From contig NZ_JAUYZJ010000011.1 of assembly GCF_030700285.1 (NCBI RefSeq), positions 62,001-126,000 on the forward strand: 64,000 nt of DNA, in the 5' to 3' direction. The notes beneath the pieces were generated by a model. It did not search any database. It was given only the letters and a program-made list of their open reading frames with translations, and was not told where the DNA came from. Source of the stretch: Methylobacterium sp. NEAU K. Lineage in GTDB: Bacteria; Pseudomonadota; Alphaproteobacteria; Rhizobiales; Beijerinckiaceae. Positions 1-8,522 of the stretch are shown here, one piece after another. Each line of letters opens with the position of its first letter. Position 1 is the first letter of the stretch. The position numbers were made by a program, and so were the translations under genes.

Positions 1-1
1 G

Positions 2-343
2 AAGCTGGAACGTCTCACCGCCTTCGATGCCTACTGGTATCCGCACGGGGCGGATCCGCGGCCTCTGCCGGTTCTGCGGCTGCGCTTCGACGACCCGGCC
101 GCCACGTGGCTCCACATCGATCCCCGGGACGGCACGATCCTCAACCGCCTGGACCGTTCGGGCCGAGTCAACCGCTGGCTGTTCGACGCGCCCCATCGCC
201 TCGACCTGCCGGGACTGACGGACAAGCCGTCGCTGCGCGGGGCGGCCCAGTGGGTCCTGAACCTGCTCGCGGCCGGGATCGCCGTGACCGGGATCATCGC
301 GGGCTGGCGGCGGATCGGCCGGGGCCTCGCCCAGTCCCGCTAG
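2..343 (+). CDS. PepSY-domain membrane protein, C-terminal part
   Basis: Only the last 113 residues lie in the window; the start is off the left edge. The visible part reads as one PepSY-like repeat (PVLRLRFDDPAATWLHIDP, then DGTILNRLDRSGRVNRWLF) followed by HRLDLP and one hydrophobic helix (VLNLLAAGIAVTGIIAGW) before a short basic end. That order of PepSY repeat, RWLFxxxHRxD and terminal helix is typical of PepSY-associated TM proteins, which sit in the inner membrane and are often found beside TonB receptors for metal uptake. It converges on the TonB receptor gene 80 bases away. Its substrate cannot be told from this fragment. Confidence 0.75.
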   Translation, partial: KLERLTAFDAYWYPHGADPRPLPVLRLRFDDPAATWLHIDPRDGTILNRLDRSGRVNRWLFDAPHRLDLPGLTDKPSLRGAAQWVLNLLAAGIAVTGIIAGWRRIGRGLAQSR

Positions 344-422
344 GTCGCCGTCTGCCTGCCCTGACGGGTGGATCGGCATGACGGCGGCGGTTTCCGATTG
401 CCCAAGCGGGGCGGACGGCCCC

Positions 423-2567
423 TCAGAACCGGGCCGTCAGGAACAGCCGCACGTTCCGCCCCGGCAGCAGGATCTCGTCCTTCTTGAACGAGGTCGCGTT
501 GCGGATATCGGCGTCGAGCAGGTTGCGGCCCTGGACGCCGAGCGTGACCTCGCTCGCGCCGTACACCGTCGGATCGAGCGCCTTGGTGTAGCTCAGCTCG
601 GCGCGCAGGTCGTCGTAGCCGGGGGTGGGCGTCTCGAACAGGGCGGTCGCCTGATGGCTGAAGGCGTGGAGCAGGTTCACCCGGGCGAACCAGCCATCCG
701 CCCGCAGGTAGACGCCGCCGCCGAGCCGGTAGGGCGGGATGCGCGGCACGTTGGTCCCGTCGTCGAATTGGGCGCGGACGAAGTCGACCTGCGCCTCGAT
801 GCCGGCGAAGCCGTTGCCCACCGGCACGAGGTCGTACTGGCCGATGACCTCGGCGCCGTAGAAGGTGGCGTTCTGCTGCTGGTAGACGATCTGACGGTTG
901 GCAGTGCCCGCCCCACAGGACGCGAAGTCGTCGTCGCAGGTGAGGCCCGTGTAGTTGCGGTAGATGAAGCCGGTATAGCGCGTGTAGTAGCCGGTGGCGT
1001 CGAGGCGCAGCCGCCCCTCCGCCCGGCGGATGCTGGCCTCGACGGTGCGGGCGCGCTCCTTCTTGAGGTCCGGGTTGCCGATCTCGAAGGTCGCGGTGGC
1101 GTCGTGCGGCCCCTGCGAGAACAGCTCGTAGCCGGTCGGCCCGCGCTCGACATAGGAGCCGGTGAGGCTCGCCACGAAGCCGTAGGGCAGGTCCTGCAGC
1201 GCGCCGATGCTGGCGCTCTTGGGCGCGAAGCGCCGGGTCCGGGCGTACTGGACCGGGTCCTGCCCGTCGACGGGGACGTAGTCCGCGGAGAACTGGGCGG
1301 CCGTGCTCGACAGCCGGTCGACCTCGTAACGCCCGGCCGCCTGCAGCCGGGTGCCGGGGCGGAGTTCGAGTTCCTCGAACAGGTAGACCGCGTTGGCCCG
1401 GGACTCGGTCTTGGGCAGGAACGATTCGAGCTGGGTGTTGATCACCCGCCGATCCGACTGGAAGCCCAGGGCGCCGGTGAGCCTGCCGAACGCGGTATCG
1501 ACCGGGACATGCTGGAGCTCCAGGCGACCCTCAGCCTCACGGTTCTTGAAGATCGCCTGCACGCCCTCGATCCCGTCCGCGCCGATGCCGACCTCGTTGT
1601 GGCGGTAGACCGAGTAGCCGGCCCAATAACGGATCACCTCGAACGGCCCGTCCAGCGGCCGATACTCGCCCCGCGACAGGACGCGGTCCTGGTTCGGGGT
1701 GAGGCGGGTGCGGTCCTGCTCGGCCACGCCGCCCGGGATCGCGTAGACCGCGTCGTAGTGGCTGAAGGAGATGCCGACGAAACCGCGGTCGCCGATGGCC
1801 GAGATGCCGACCGCGCCGCCCTGCGATTCGGTGTAGGAATTGCGCTGGATTCCGCCGGGGATCGCGTAGCTGTCGTTGGCGGTCTTGAACCCGTCGGCGT
1901 GGACCGCGACGCCGTCGCCGCCGGCATCCACCGTGGCGGCGCCGAGCCGGCCGTTGTCGACGCTGGAGAAGCCGCTGGTGACCTGCCCCTGGACCCCGTT
2001 CGCCGGGATGAAGGTCGGCACCCGGTTGTTGTCGGCCGAGACCACGCCGCCGATGGCGCCGGAGCCGTAGCGCAGGGTCGCGGGGCCGCGGATCACCTCG
2101 ATCCGGTCGGAAACCAGCGGGTTCACCGGAACCGCGTGATCCTCGCCGAGATCCGAGACGCCGCCGTTGACGATGCCGTTCTCCTGGATGCGCACCCGGG
2201 CATTGTCGAGGCCGCGGATGATCGGCCGCGAGGCCGCGCCCGGCGCGTAGGTCGTCCCGGAGATGCCCGGCCGGTCGAACAGGGCGTCACCGAGCGTCCG
2301 GGGCTGGTCGCGGGCGATCTGCTCCTGCGTCACCACCGTGACGGGCGAGAACGTGTTGGTGGCCACCGGCAGGATGCCGGCCGGCACGGAGGCATCCGCC
2401 GCCACCGCCGGCCGGGACGGCTGGATCGGGCTCGGGCTAGTGACGCTGATCTCGTCCAGGGCCACCGCCTGTTGCGCCCGCGCCGGGACGACCGCCAGGA
2501 GGCCGGCAAAGAGGGTCGACGGCAGGATCGTGCCGGAGCGAAGACCGAGGTGGCGAGGCAGGGACAT
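423..2567 (-). CDS. TonB-dependent outer-membrane receptor, ZnuD-like (probable zinc uptake)
   Basis: A 714-residue outer-membrane receptor. Residues 1-31 are a signal peptide ending ARA, followed by a TonB-box-like stretch DEISVTSP (38-45), a plug domain (about 70-190, with SDRIEVIRGPATLRYGSGA), and a 22-strand-type beta-barrel ending in the usual aromatic residue (LFLTARF). The plug motif DHAVPVNPLVSDRIEV and a Cys-Asp-rich loop, CDDDFASC, recall ZnuD zinc receptors; I infer zinc rather than haem or siderophore from this and from the adjoining CobW/ZigA-type zinc GTPase remnant. A duplicated 16-base element lies between the two genes and could be a Zur operator. Family assignment as TonB receptor is firm, zinc specificity is moderate. 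Confidence 0.9.
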   Translation of the reverse strand: MSLPRHLGLRSGTILPSTLFAGLLAVVPARAQQAVALDEISVTSPSPIQPSRPAVAADASVPAGILPVATNTFSPVTVVTQEQIARDQPRTLGDALFDRPGISGTTYAPGAASRPIIRGLDNARVRIQENGIVNGGVSDLGEDHAVPVNPLVSDRIEVIRGPATLRYGSGAIGGVVSADNNRVPTFIPANGVQGQVTSGFSSVDNGRLGAATVDAGGDGVAVHADGFKTANDSYAIPGGIQRNSYTESQGGAVGISAIGDRGFVGISFSHYDAVYAIPGGVAEQDRTRLTPNQDRVLSRGEYRPLDGPFEVIRYWAGYSVYRHNEVGIGADGIEGVQAIFKNREAEGRLELQHVPVDTAFGRLTGALGFQSDRRVINTQLESFLPKTESRANAVYLFEELELRPGTRLQAAGRYEVDRLSSTAAQFSADYVPVDGQDPVQYARTRRFAPKSASIGALQDLPYGFVASLTGSYVERGPTGYELFSQGPHDATATFEIGNPDLKKERARTVEASIRRAEGRLRLDATGYYTRYTGFIYRNYTGLTCDDDFASCGAGTANRQIVYQQQNATFYGAEVIGQYDLVPVGNGFAGIEAQVDFVRAQFDDGTNVPRIPPYRLGGGVYLRADGWFARVNLLHAFSHQATALFETPTPGYDDLRAELSYTKALDPTVYGASEVTLGVQGRNLLDADIRNATSFKKDEILLPGRNVRLFLTARF

Positions 2568-2582
2568 CGAGACTCACATATT

Positions 2583-2676
2583 GTTATATCGTTTCAATCT
2601 CGCGGCACCGCGGGCCCGTGCAAGGCCGGATCGGACATCGGGCCGACTCGGATCGGAAACGTTACATCATTGCAAC
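2583..2676. promoter_or_regulatory. Duplicated 16-base operator-like element, candidate Zur boxes
   Basis: Two copies of a related AT-rich 16-mer occur in the gap between the receptor gene and the CobW remnant: GTTATATCGTTTCAAT at 2583-2598 and GTTACATCATTGCAAC at 2661-2676. They agree at 12 of 16 positions in the same orientation. The second is an imperfect dyad (GTTrCA....TGyAAC). One copy faces each gene start, which fits a shared regulator of a divergent zinc-uptake pair. Zur is the natural candidate given the genes; the match to a Zur consensus is my inference and could not be scored. Confidence 0.35.
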
Positions 2677-2726
2677 AACCGAGGCGGCGAGACTGGATCC
2701 GGTCATAGGTCCGGGGCGGGGCGGGG

Positions 2727-3189
2727 CGCTTCGACTACCTGCTGATCGTGGGGACCGGCATCGCCCAGCCGTTGCCGATCGCCTCGACCTTCGCGTTCCG
2801 GGACGAGGACGGCGACGCCCTCTCGGATGTCGCGCGCCTCGACACGATGGAGACGGTGGTCGACGCGATGACTTGGCTCACGGATCACGGCACCGCGGCG
2901 TTCCTGCGCGAGCGCGGCGACCGCCGGGGCCGAGGATTCCCGCACCCTCGTGGACGTCCTGGTGGCGCAGATCGAGTTCGCCGACGTGGTCGTGATCAAC
3001 AAGGCGCAGGATGTCACCGCCGAGCACCGCCAGGCGCTGGTGTTCATCGGCACCGGCATGGATCAGGCCGCGCTCACTGCGGCGCTTGATTCCTGCCCGA
3101 TCGCGACCGGTGCGGGGGCGGGGGCGTTCGACCCCGGACCCTATCGCGAACTGCCGGACCCCTTCCCGGCCTGGCGGCGCGCGGCGTGA
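2727..3189 (+). pseudogene. Decayed CobW/ZigA-type zinc GTPase
   Basis: The translated remnants match the zinc-chaperone branch of CobW GTPases, but the gene is broken in three ways. The N-terminus with the P-loop is gone: homology starts abruptly at RFDYLLIVGTGIAQPLPIA (2727 on), where family members read FDYLLIESTGxxEPLPVA. A frameshift near 2920 separates ..FLRERGD from ..SRTLVDVLVAQIEFADVVVINK, which continues in another frame. After DVTAEHRQ (about 3030) it jumps straight to the family's C-terminal LVFIGTGMDQAALTAALDSC, so roughly 130 residues are deleted. It lies divergent from the ZnuD-like receptor, the usual place for this gene in zinc-limitation operons. No plausible start codon or ribosome site remains. 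Confidence 0.85.
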
Positions 3190-3199
3190 GGGCCGCCGG

Positions 3200-3826
3200 T
3201 CAGGTCGGCAGCGCCTCGGCTTCGTCTTCGGCCTCGATCTCGGCATCGACCTCGGTGGTCTGACCGGAAGCGCCGGCCGCCTCGGCGAGGCCGCGGGCGG
3301 CCTTGCGCAGCAGCTTGCGCAGGCGGCGCCGGTCGGTCTTGTCGAGGTGGTCCAGCAGCTCGGCCTCGACCTCCTCCTGGATCCGCTCGATCGCCTCCGC
3401 CTTCGCCAAGCCGGCCTCGGTAAGCTGCACGCGCACCACGCGACCGTCGCCCGATTCGGCCCGGCGCTCGACGATGCCGAGTGCGGCGAGCCGGGTCACC
3501 GTCTTCGAGGCGGTGGGAGGCCGCACCCGCAGCAGGGCGGCGAGATCGCCCATCGTCATCGTGCCGGCGGCGGCCAGAGCCTGCACCACCTGCTCCTGCC
3601 CGGCGAACAGGCCGAGCTTGGCCAAGCGGTCACCGGTGCGCGCCCGGTGGAGACGCGCCGCCTGAACCAGCGCCCAGCCGACGCTGCGGATGCCGGGCGG
3701 CCGCATCTTCTTGGATGGCATCTCGGGCGCCGCCGAATCCTCGGCCTGCCGATCACGTTTCTGCTTGTCGCCCACCGGAGCGCCCGCGTCTGTGCCGGCG
3801 GCCGCCGGACCATCCTGAACCTGCAC
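3200..3826 (-). CDS. MarR-family transcriptional regulator
   Basis: A 208-residue winged-helix regulator with a GTG start. The core (about 45-150) contains the MarR recognition region MTMGDLAALLRVRPPTASKTV and the wing LGIVERRAESGDGRVVRVQLTEAG. It has a polar, disordered N-terminal arm of about 35 residues and an acidic tail (EVDAEIEAEDEAEALPT) not present in short MarR proteins. MPSKKMRPP at 3721 is an alternative start that would remove the arm. MarR proteins bind DNA as dimers and usually repress neighbouring or unlinked efflux, stress or catabolic genes; no adjacent target is obvious here. Confidence 0.85.
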   Translation of the reverse strand: MQVQDGPAAAGTDAGAPVGDKQKRDRQAEDSAAPEMPSKKMRPPGIRSVGWALVQAARLHRARTGDRLAKLGLFAGQEQVVQALAAAGTMTMGDLAALLRVRPPTASKTVTRLAALGIVERRAESGDGRVVRVQLTEAGLAKAEAIERIQEEVEAELLDHLDKTDRRRLRKLLRKAARGLAEAAGASGQTTEVDAEIEAEDEAEALPT

Positions 3827-3910
3827 CGTCTACCCCCGTCATGCGGCCGCCCGGGACGCTGTGGCGCCGGCCGGTGACGCTGCGATGACGGGACCGAACC
3901 GGCCGCACGC

Positions 3911-4300
3911 TCAGCAGTGCATCAGGCGCTTCAATCGGTCCAGGATGTCCTCGCCCGTGCAGGGCCGGGCGATGAAGTCGGCGTGTGCCGGCATGCGCGC
4001 CGGATCCGGCGCGGCCCGCCCGGACACGATGAGAATCGGCAGTTGCGGCCGGGCCTCGGCCACCGCGCTCGCGAGGTCGAACCCGTCGGTCTTTCCCGAG
4101 AGCTGCACGTCCGTGACGAGCCCGCAGATATCCGGGCGCGCCTGGAGAATGCTGAGCGCGCGCTCAGCGGAGGCACATTGCACGGTGTCGTAGCCGCCAT
4201 CCTCCAGCACGTCCCCGAGGTCCATGATCGTCAGCGCCTCGTCCTCGACGAGGAGGATCACCGGCCGATCGCCGCCCGAACCCGTCTGCTCGCTCGCCAC
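3911..4300 (-). CDS. Single-domain response regulator
   Basis: A stand-alone receiver domain of about 129 residues. Visible features are the acidic pocket VEDEA, the phospho-acceptor Asp in GLVTDVQL and the switch Ser in LIVSGR. The usually invariant Lys of the KP motif is replaced by Arg (FIARPCTG), which is a known variation in some atypical receivers and may change the signalling state. I chose the GTG at 4300 because a GGAGGGAG ribosome site sits six bases upstream; a longer ATG reading to 4366 lacks one. No output domain and no adjacent kinase, so the partner is unknown. Confidence 0.8.
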   Translation of the reverse strand: MASEQTGSGGDRPVILLVEDEALTIMDLGDVLEDGGYDTVQCASAERALSILQARPDICGLVTDVQLSGKTDGFDLASAVAEARPQLPILIVSGRAAPDPARMPAHADFIARPCTGEDILDRLKRLMHC

Positions 4301-4432
4301 TGTGTACTCCCTCCGGCAGCGTCCAGCCGCGAGGGCCGCCGCACGCATGTTCCGCCGTGAGCCCAACGGCAGAAACGGTTCCAGGTTGCAGGGCGGCCCG
4401 GCGGCGGCGCGCGCGATCGTAGGGCCGGGCAG

Positions 4433-5698
4433 TCAGGACACCCCGCCGGCCCGTTCGGTCACGACCGCCGCGACCGCGTCGATCAACCGGTCGAGATCCG
4501 CCGGCTCGATGGTCAGTGCCGGCGTGAGGTAGACGATGTCGCCGAACGGGCGCACCCACACCCCCCGGCCGAGGAAGCGCGCCTTGAGCGCCGCGAGGTC
4601 GGGCGCGGACGCGAATTGCACCGCCCCGATAGCGCCGAGGACACGGACGTCCGCCACGCCGGGCACGCCCCTGAGGCGTGCCAGCCCGTCCGCAAGTGTC
4701 CGCCCGATGGCGCGGGCCTGGTCCAGGCGCGGCTCGGTCTCGAACAGGTCGAGGCTGGCATTGGCGGCCGCGCAAGCCAGGGGATTGGCCATGAAGGTCG
4801 GGCCATGCATCAGCGCGGCGGCCGGGTCGTCGGACCAGAACGCGTCGAACACTTCTGTCCGGGCGATGGTGGCGGCGAGCGCCATCGTGCCGCCGGTCAG
4901 CGCCTTCGACAGGCACAGGATGTCCGGAACGATTCCGGCCTGCTCGCAGGCGAACAGGCTGCCGGTGCGCCCGAACCCGGTGAAGATCTCGTCGGCGATC
5001 AGGGGCAGGCCATGGCGGCGCGCGAGGTCCGCGACAGTCGCAAGCACCTCCGGCGGATGCATGCGCATGCCGCCCGCGCCCTGGACCAGCGGCTCGACGA
5101 TCACGGCGGCGAGTGTTTCGCGATGGGCCGCGAGGGCCGCGTCGAGGGCCGCGGTCTCGGCCCGGTTGCACGGCAGGTCGCAGAAGATCTGGCCGGGCAG
5201 GTAGGCGCCGAAGCGGCGGTGCATACCCTCCTCGGGGTCGCAGACCGACATCGCCCCCATCGTGTCGCCGTGGTAGCCGCTCCTGAACGCGAGTACCTTC
5301 GTTCGGCCGCTCACGCCGCGGTTGAGCCACATCTGCACGGCCATCTTCAGCGCGACCTCCACGGCGACCGAGCCCGAATCGCTGAGGAACACGTGGTCGA
5401 GATCCCCCGGCAACAGGGCGGCCAGCCGCGCCGCCAACCGCTCGGCCGGGGCATGGGTGAGGCCGCCGAACATCACGTGCGGCATCCGCGCCAGCTGGTC
5501 CGCCACGGCGCGCGCGATGTGTGGATGGTTGTATCCATGCACCGCCGTCCACCAGGAGGCGATGCCGTCCACCAACTCGCGTCCATCGGCCAGCACGATG
5601 CGCGTGCCGCGGGTTTCCACCGCCTCCAGGGGCTGCGCGGCCAGCCGCATCTGCGTGTAGGGCCGCCAGAGATGGGCGCGGGAAGATTCAGGCGTCAT
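4433..5698 (-). CDS. bioA: Adenosylmethionine-8-amino-7-oxononanoate aminotransferase
   Basis: The PLP aminotransferase that converts KAPA to DAPA in biotin synthesis using S-adenosylmethionine as amino donor; cytosolic. About 421 residues from ATG at 5698, close to the family length. Diagnostic stretches are HLWRPYTQM near the start, GIASWWTAVHGYNHP, the glycine-rich SDSGSVAVEVALKM, GYHGDTMGAMSVCD, VEPLVQGAGGM, ADEIFTGFGRTG, and the PLP-binding Lys in LSKALTGG. An upstream in-frame ATG at 5758 is possible, but the added residues are not BioA-like. It is divergent from bioF, with about 130 bases between the starts; bioB and bioD are not nearby. Confidence 0.93.
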   Translation of the reverse strand: MTPESSRAHLWRPYTQMRLAAQPLEAVETRGTRIVLADGRELVDGIASWWTAVHGYNHPHIARAVADQLARMPHVMFGGLTHAPAERLAARLAALLPGDLDHVFLSDSGSVAVEVALKMAVQMWLNRGVSGRTKVLAFRSGYHGDTMGAMSVCDPEEGMHRRFGAYLPGQIFCDLPCNRAETAALDAALAAHRETLAAVIVEPLVQGAGGMRMHPPEVLATVADLARRHGLPLIADEIFTGFGRTGSLFACEQAGIVPDILCLSKALTGGTMALAATIARTEVFDAFWSDDPAAALMHGPTFMANPLACAAANASLDLFETEPRLDQARAIGRTLADGLARLRGVPGVADVRVLGAIGAVQFASAPDLAALKARFLGRGVWVRPFGDIVYLTPALTIEPADLDRLIDAVAAVVTERAGGVS

Positions 5699-5826
5699 GG
5701 CGGATGGATGGGCGGCCTCGATGGCGCGGGTCAAGCGGGGTCGCCATGCGTCGGTCATGGTCTGAGCCGGCTCGGCCCAGCCTGCCGGCTTGACATCCGT
5801 GGCACGTGCGGCCCCATCCACCGGCC

Positions 5827-6960
5827 ATGGACAGCCTCGACACCTTCGCGCGCACAAAACTGGACGCCTTGGAAGCCGGCAGCCTGCGGCGGCGGCTGGT
5901 TCCCACCGAGCGCGGGGCCGGCGCCGCGGCGGCGCGCAAGGGGAGGGCGCTCGTCTCGTTCTCCTGCAACGATTATCTCGGCCTCTCGCACCACCCGCGG
6001 GTGACGGCCGCCGCGCAGGACGCGGTCGCGGCCCACGGGGCCGGCGCGGGCGGGTCCCGGCTGGTGACCGGCGACCACCCGGTCCTCGGCGCGCTGGAGG
6101 ACAGGCTCGCGCGGCACAAGGGCACCGAGGCCGCCCTGGTCTTCGGCAGCGGCTACCTCGCCAATCTCGGCATCACCCCGGCCCTGGCGGGGCGCGGCGA
6201 TCTCGTCCTGCTGGACGAACTGTCCCATGCCTGCATGTGGGCCGGGGCGCGGCTCTCGGGCGCGCGGGTCCTGACGTTCCGCCACAACGATCCGGCCGAC
6301 CTCGCGGCGAAGCTGGCGGAGCACCGCCCGCAGCACGGCCGCGCCCTGGTGCTGACCGAGCGGGTGTTCAGCATGGACGGCGACCGGGCGCCGCTCGGCG
6401 ACATCCTGGGCGTCGCGCAAGATTTCGACGCCTGGACGCTGGTCGACGACGCGCACGGGATCGGCGTGGTCGAGGATGGGCCGCGGGCGCCGCTCGAGAT
6501 GGGCACCCTGTCGAAGGCACTGGGCTCGTATGGCGGCTATCTCTGCGCTTCGAAGCCGGTGGTCGACCTGATGACGAGCCGCGCCCGGAGCTTCGTCTAC
6601 ACCACGGGCCTGCCCCCGGCCTCGGCGGCCGCGGCCCTGGAGGCGCTGGCGATCCTGGAGGAGGAGCCCGAGCGCCGCGCCCGGCCCCTGAGCCTCGCCC
6701 GGCGCTTCACCGCCCGGTTGGGCCTGCCCGAGGCCGAGAGCGCCGTGGTGCCGGTCTTGGTCGGAGAGGCGCAGGCGGCCCTGGCCATCTCGGCGGCGCT
6801 GGAGACCGCCGGCTTCCTCGTGGTGGCGATCCGCCCGCCGACGGTGCCGGCCGGGACAGCGCGGCTGCGGGTCGCCTTCTCGGCGGCCCATGACGAGACG
6901 CAGGTCGATGCCCTGGCCGAGGCGGTGGCGGCGCTCACGGGTCGTGCTCCCCGTCCGTGA
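5827..6960 (+). CDS. bioF: 8-amino-7-oxononanoate synthase
   Basis: Alpha-oxoamine synthase joining pimeloyl thioester and L-alanine to make KAPA, the step before BioA. 377 residues from ATG at 5827, normal for the family. Motifs: FSCNDYLGLSHHP, the pocket GAGAGGSRLVTGDHPVLGAL, FGSGYLANLG, DDAHGIGVV, and the PLP Lys in TLSKALGSYGGY. A TTGACA hexamer lies at 5790-5795 upstream, but I see no convincing -10 at the right distance. A related CoA-dependent enzyme such as glycine C-acetyltransferase is less likely because bioA is the divergent neighbour. Confidence 0.92.
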   Translation: MDSLDTFARTKLDALEAGSLRRRLVPTERGAGAAAARKGRALVSFSCNDYLGLSHHPRVTAAAQDAVAAHGAGAGGSRLVTGDHPVLGALEDRLARHKGTEAALVFGSGYLANLGITPALAGRGDLVLLDELSHACMWAGARLSGARVLTFRHNDPADLAAKLAEHRPQHGRALVLTERVFSMDGDRAPLGDILGVAQDFDAWTLVDDAHGIGVVEDGPRAPLEMGTLSKALGSYGGYLCASKPVVDLMTSRARSFVYTTGLPPASAAAALEALAILEEEPERRARPLSLARRFTARLGLPEAESAVVPVLVGEAQAALAISAALETAGFLVVAIRPPTVPAGTARLRVAFSAAHDETQVDALAEAVAALTGRAPRP

Positions 6961-7125
6961 TTCGCCCTCGGGGCCTCGATGTCACGCGTTCGCCTGCGCC
7001 GGGCCGGTAGCCAGTCCGGCGGCGAGGGCTCTATACCTCGTCCCGGACGCTCCCGCCCAAGAGGAGCCCGGTCCGGCGCGAGGCAGCGCCCGACGCCGTG
7101 ACAGAGCAACCGTGAGGACGACGCC

Positions 7126-7635
7126 ATGGACGCCACCGCGCTGCGAGCCCTGCAGGCTCCGATCAAGGACAAGTACCGCACCGCGCCGGATGCCGCCGTG
7201 GTCACCCTGAAGGCGAAGGGCACGCTCGACGACGCAAAGATCGCCTGCAAGGTCGAGACCGGCCGCGCCATCGCGGAGGCCGGGCTCCACCCGGCCAGCG
7301 GCGGATCGGGGGCGGAACTGTGCTCCGGAGACATGCTGCTGGAGGCGCTGGTCGCCTGCGCGGGCGTGACCCTGAAGGCGGTGGCGACCGCACTGGAGAT
7401 CCCGCTGCGCGCGGGCACGGTGAGCGCCGAGGGCGACCTCGATTTCCGCGGGACGCTGGGCGTCGACAAGGAGGCTCCGGTGGGCTTCCGCAGCATCCGC
7501 CTGTTCTTCGAACTCGACACCGATGCGCCGGAGGACAAGCTCGCGCAGCTCCTGAAGCTGACCGAGCGTTACTGCGTCGTGTTCCAGACCCTGAACCACA
7601 AGCCCGAGCTGTCGGTCGCCGTCACCACGACGTAA
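7126..7635 (+). CDS. OsmC-family peroxidase-like protein
   Basis: A 169-residue OsmC/Ohr-superfamily protein. The two conserved cysteines are in LVACAGVTLKAV and ERYCVVFQTL, the positions that form the thiol peroxidase site in this family. OsmC-type proteins reduce organic hydroperoxides in the cytosol. The typical HPASGGSGAELCSGDMLLEAL segment before the first cysteine is present. A GAGGACGACGCC leader with a usable ribosome site precedes the ATG. The methyltransferase gene follows after 15 bases, so the two are probably cotranscribed. Confidence 0.88.
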   Translation: MDATALRALQAPIKDKYRTAPDAAVVTLKAKGTLDDAKIACKVETGRAIAEAGLHPASGGSGAELCSGDMLLEALVACAGVTLKAVATALEIPLRAGTVSAEGDLDFRGTLGVDKEAPVGFRSIRLFFELDTDAPEDKLAQLLKLTERYCVVFQTLNHKPELSVAVTTT

Positions 7636-7650
7636 GAGGGAGAGAGGGCC

Positions 7651-8508
7651 ATGGCCGGCGGGATCACACAGGCGGAGTATTGGAACGGCGAGGTCGGCGC
7701 CCGCTGGGCCCGCAACCAAGCGGTGCTCGACGCGGTGTTCGCGCCGCTGACCGAGGCCCTGTTCGCGCGCGCGGCCCTGCGCGCCGGCGAGTCGGTGCTC
7801 GATATCGGCTGCGGCTCGGGCGCGACGACGCTGGAGGCCGCCCGCCGGGTCGGGCCGCACGGGAGCGTCACCGGCGCGGACATTTCGGCGCCGCTGCTCG
7901 CGGTCGCCCGGACCCGCATCGACGCGGAGGCATCCGGCGCCGCGCCGATCCGGTTCGTCGAGGCGGACGTGGAGCACGCCGATCTCGGCGGCTCCGGTCA
8001 GATCCTGTCGCGCTTCGGCGTGATGTTCTTCGCGGATTCAGGCCGCGCCTTCGCCAATGTCCGCCGGATGCTGCGTCCGGGCGGGCGGCTGACCTTCCTG
8101 TGCTGGCGCGCGCTACGCGAGAACCTCTGGGTGAGCGTGCCCCGCGAGGCGGTTCTGCCGCTGCTGCCGGAAGCACCGCCGCCCCCGCCACCGGACACGC
8201 CGGGCCCATTCCGCTTCGCCGACGCGGATGAGCTGGCCGCGCTCCTACGCGGCGCCGGGTTCGGGACCGTAGCGTGCGAAGCCCTCGACCGGGACGTGGT
8301 GCTCGGCCGGGGCAGCACCGAAGCGGAGGCGGCCGAGGCCGCTGCCCATGTGGCGTTGAACCTCGGGCCGACCTCGCATCTCGTGCGCGAGGCCGCGCCG
8401 GAGCTGCGCGCTCGGGCGGAGGCGGGGGTCACCGAGGCCTTGCGCCGGCACGCGGAAGGAGGCGCCGTGCGCCTGCGCGCCGCCTGTTGGCTCGTCCAGG
8501 CCGGCTGA
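7651..8508 (+). CDS. Class I SAM-dependent methyltransferase
   Basis: A 285-residue Rossmann-fold methyltransferase. Motif I is VLDIGCGSGATTLEAA, the acidic ribose-binding residue follows in SVTGADIS, motif II/III surround FVEADVEH, and MLRPGGRLTFLCWRAL is motif post-III. A GAGGGAGAGAGG ribosome site precedes the ATG, 15 bases after the OsmC gene. The C-terminal third (DRDVVLGRGSTEAEAAEAA..., HLVRE) resembles small-molecule methyltransferases of the UbiE/arsenite type, but no cysteine pattern for arsenite is visible. The substrate is unknown. Confidence 0.85.
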   Translation: MAGGITQAEYWNGEVGARWARNQAVLDAVFAPLTEALFARAALRAGESVLDIGCGSGATTLEAARRVGPHGSVTGADISAPLLAVARTRIDAEASGAAPIRFVEADVEHADLGGSGQILSRFGVMFFADSGRAFANVRRMLRPGGRLTFLCWRALRENLWVSVPREAVLPLLPEAPPPPPPDTPGPFRFADADELAALLRGAGFGTVACEALDRDVVLGRGSTEAEAAEAAAHVALNLGPTSHLVREAAPELRARAEAGVTEALRRHAEGGAVRLRAACWLVQAG

Positions 8509-8522
8509 GCGGCCCCGCGCGT

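Noticed and set aside
378..2708. A long open frame antisense to the TonB receptor
   Set aside because: At about 70% GC, antisense frames stay open; its product is low complexity (Arg, Asp, Gly, Val rich) with no family match, while the opposite strand encodes a full receptor.
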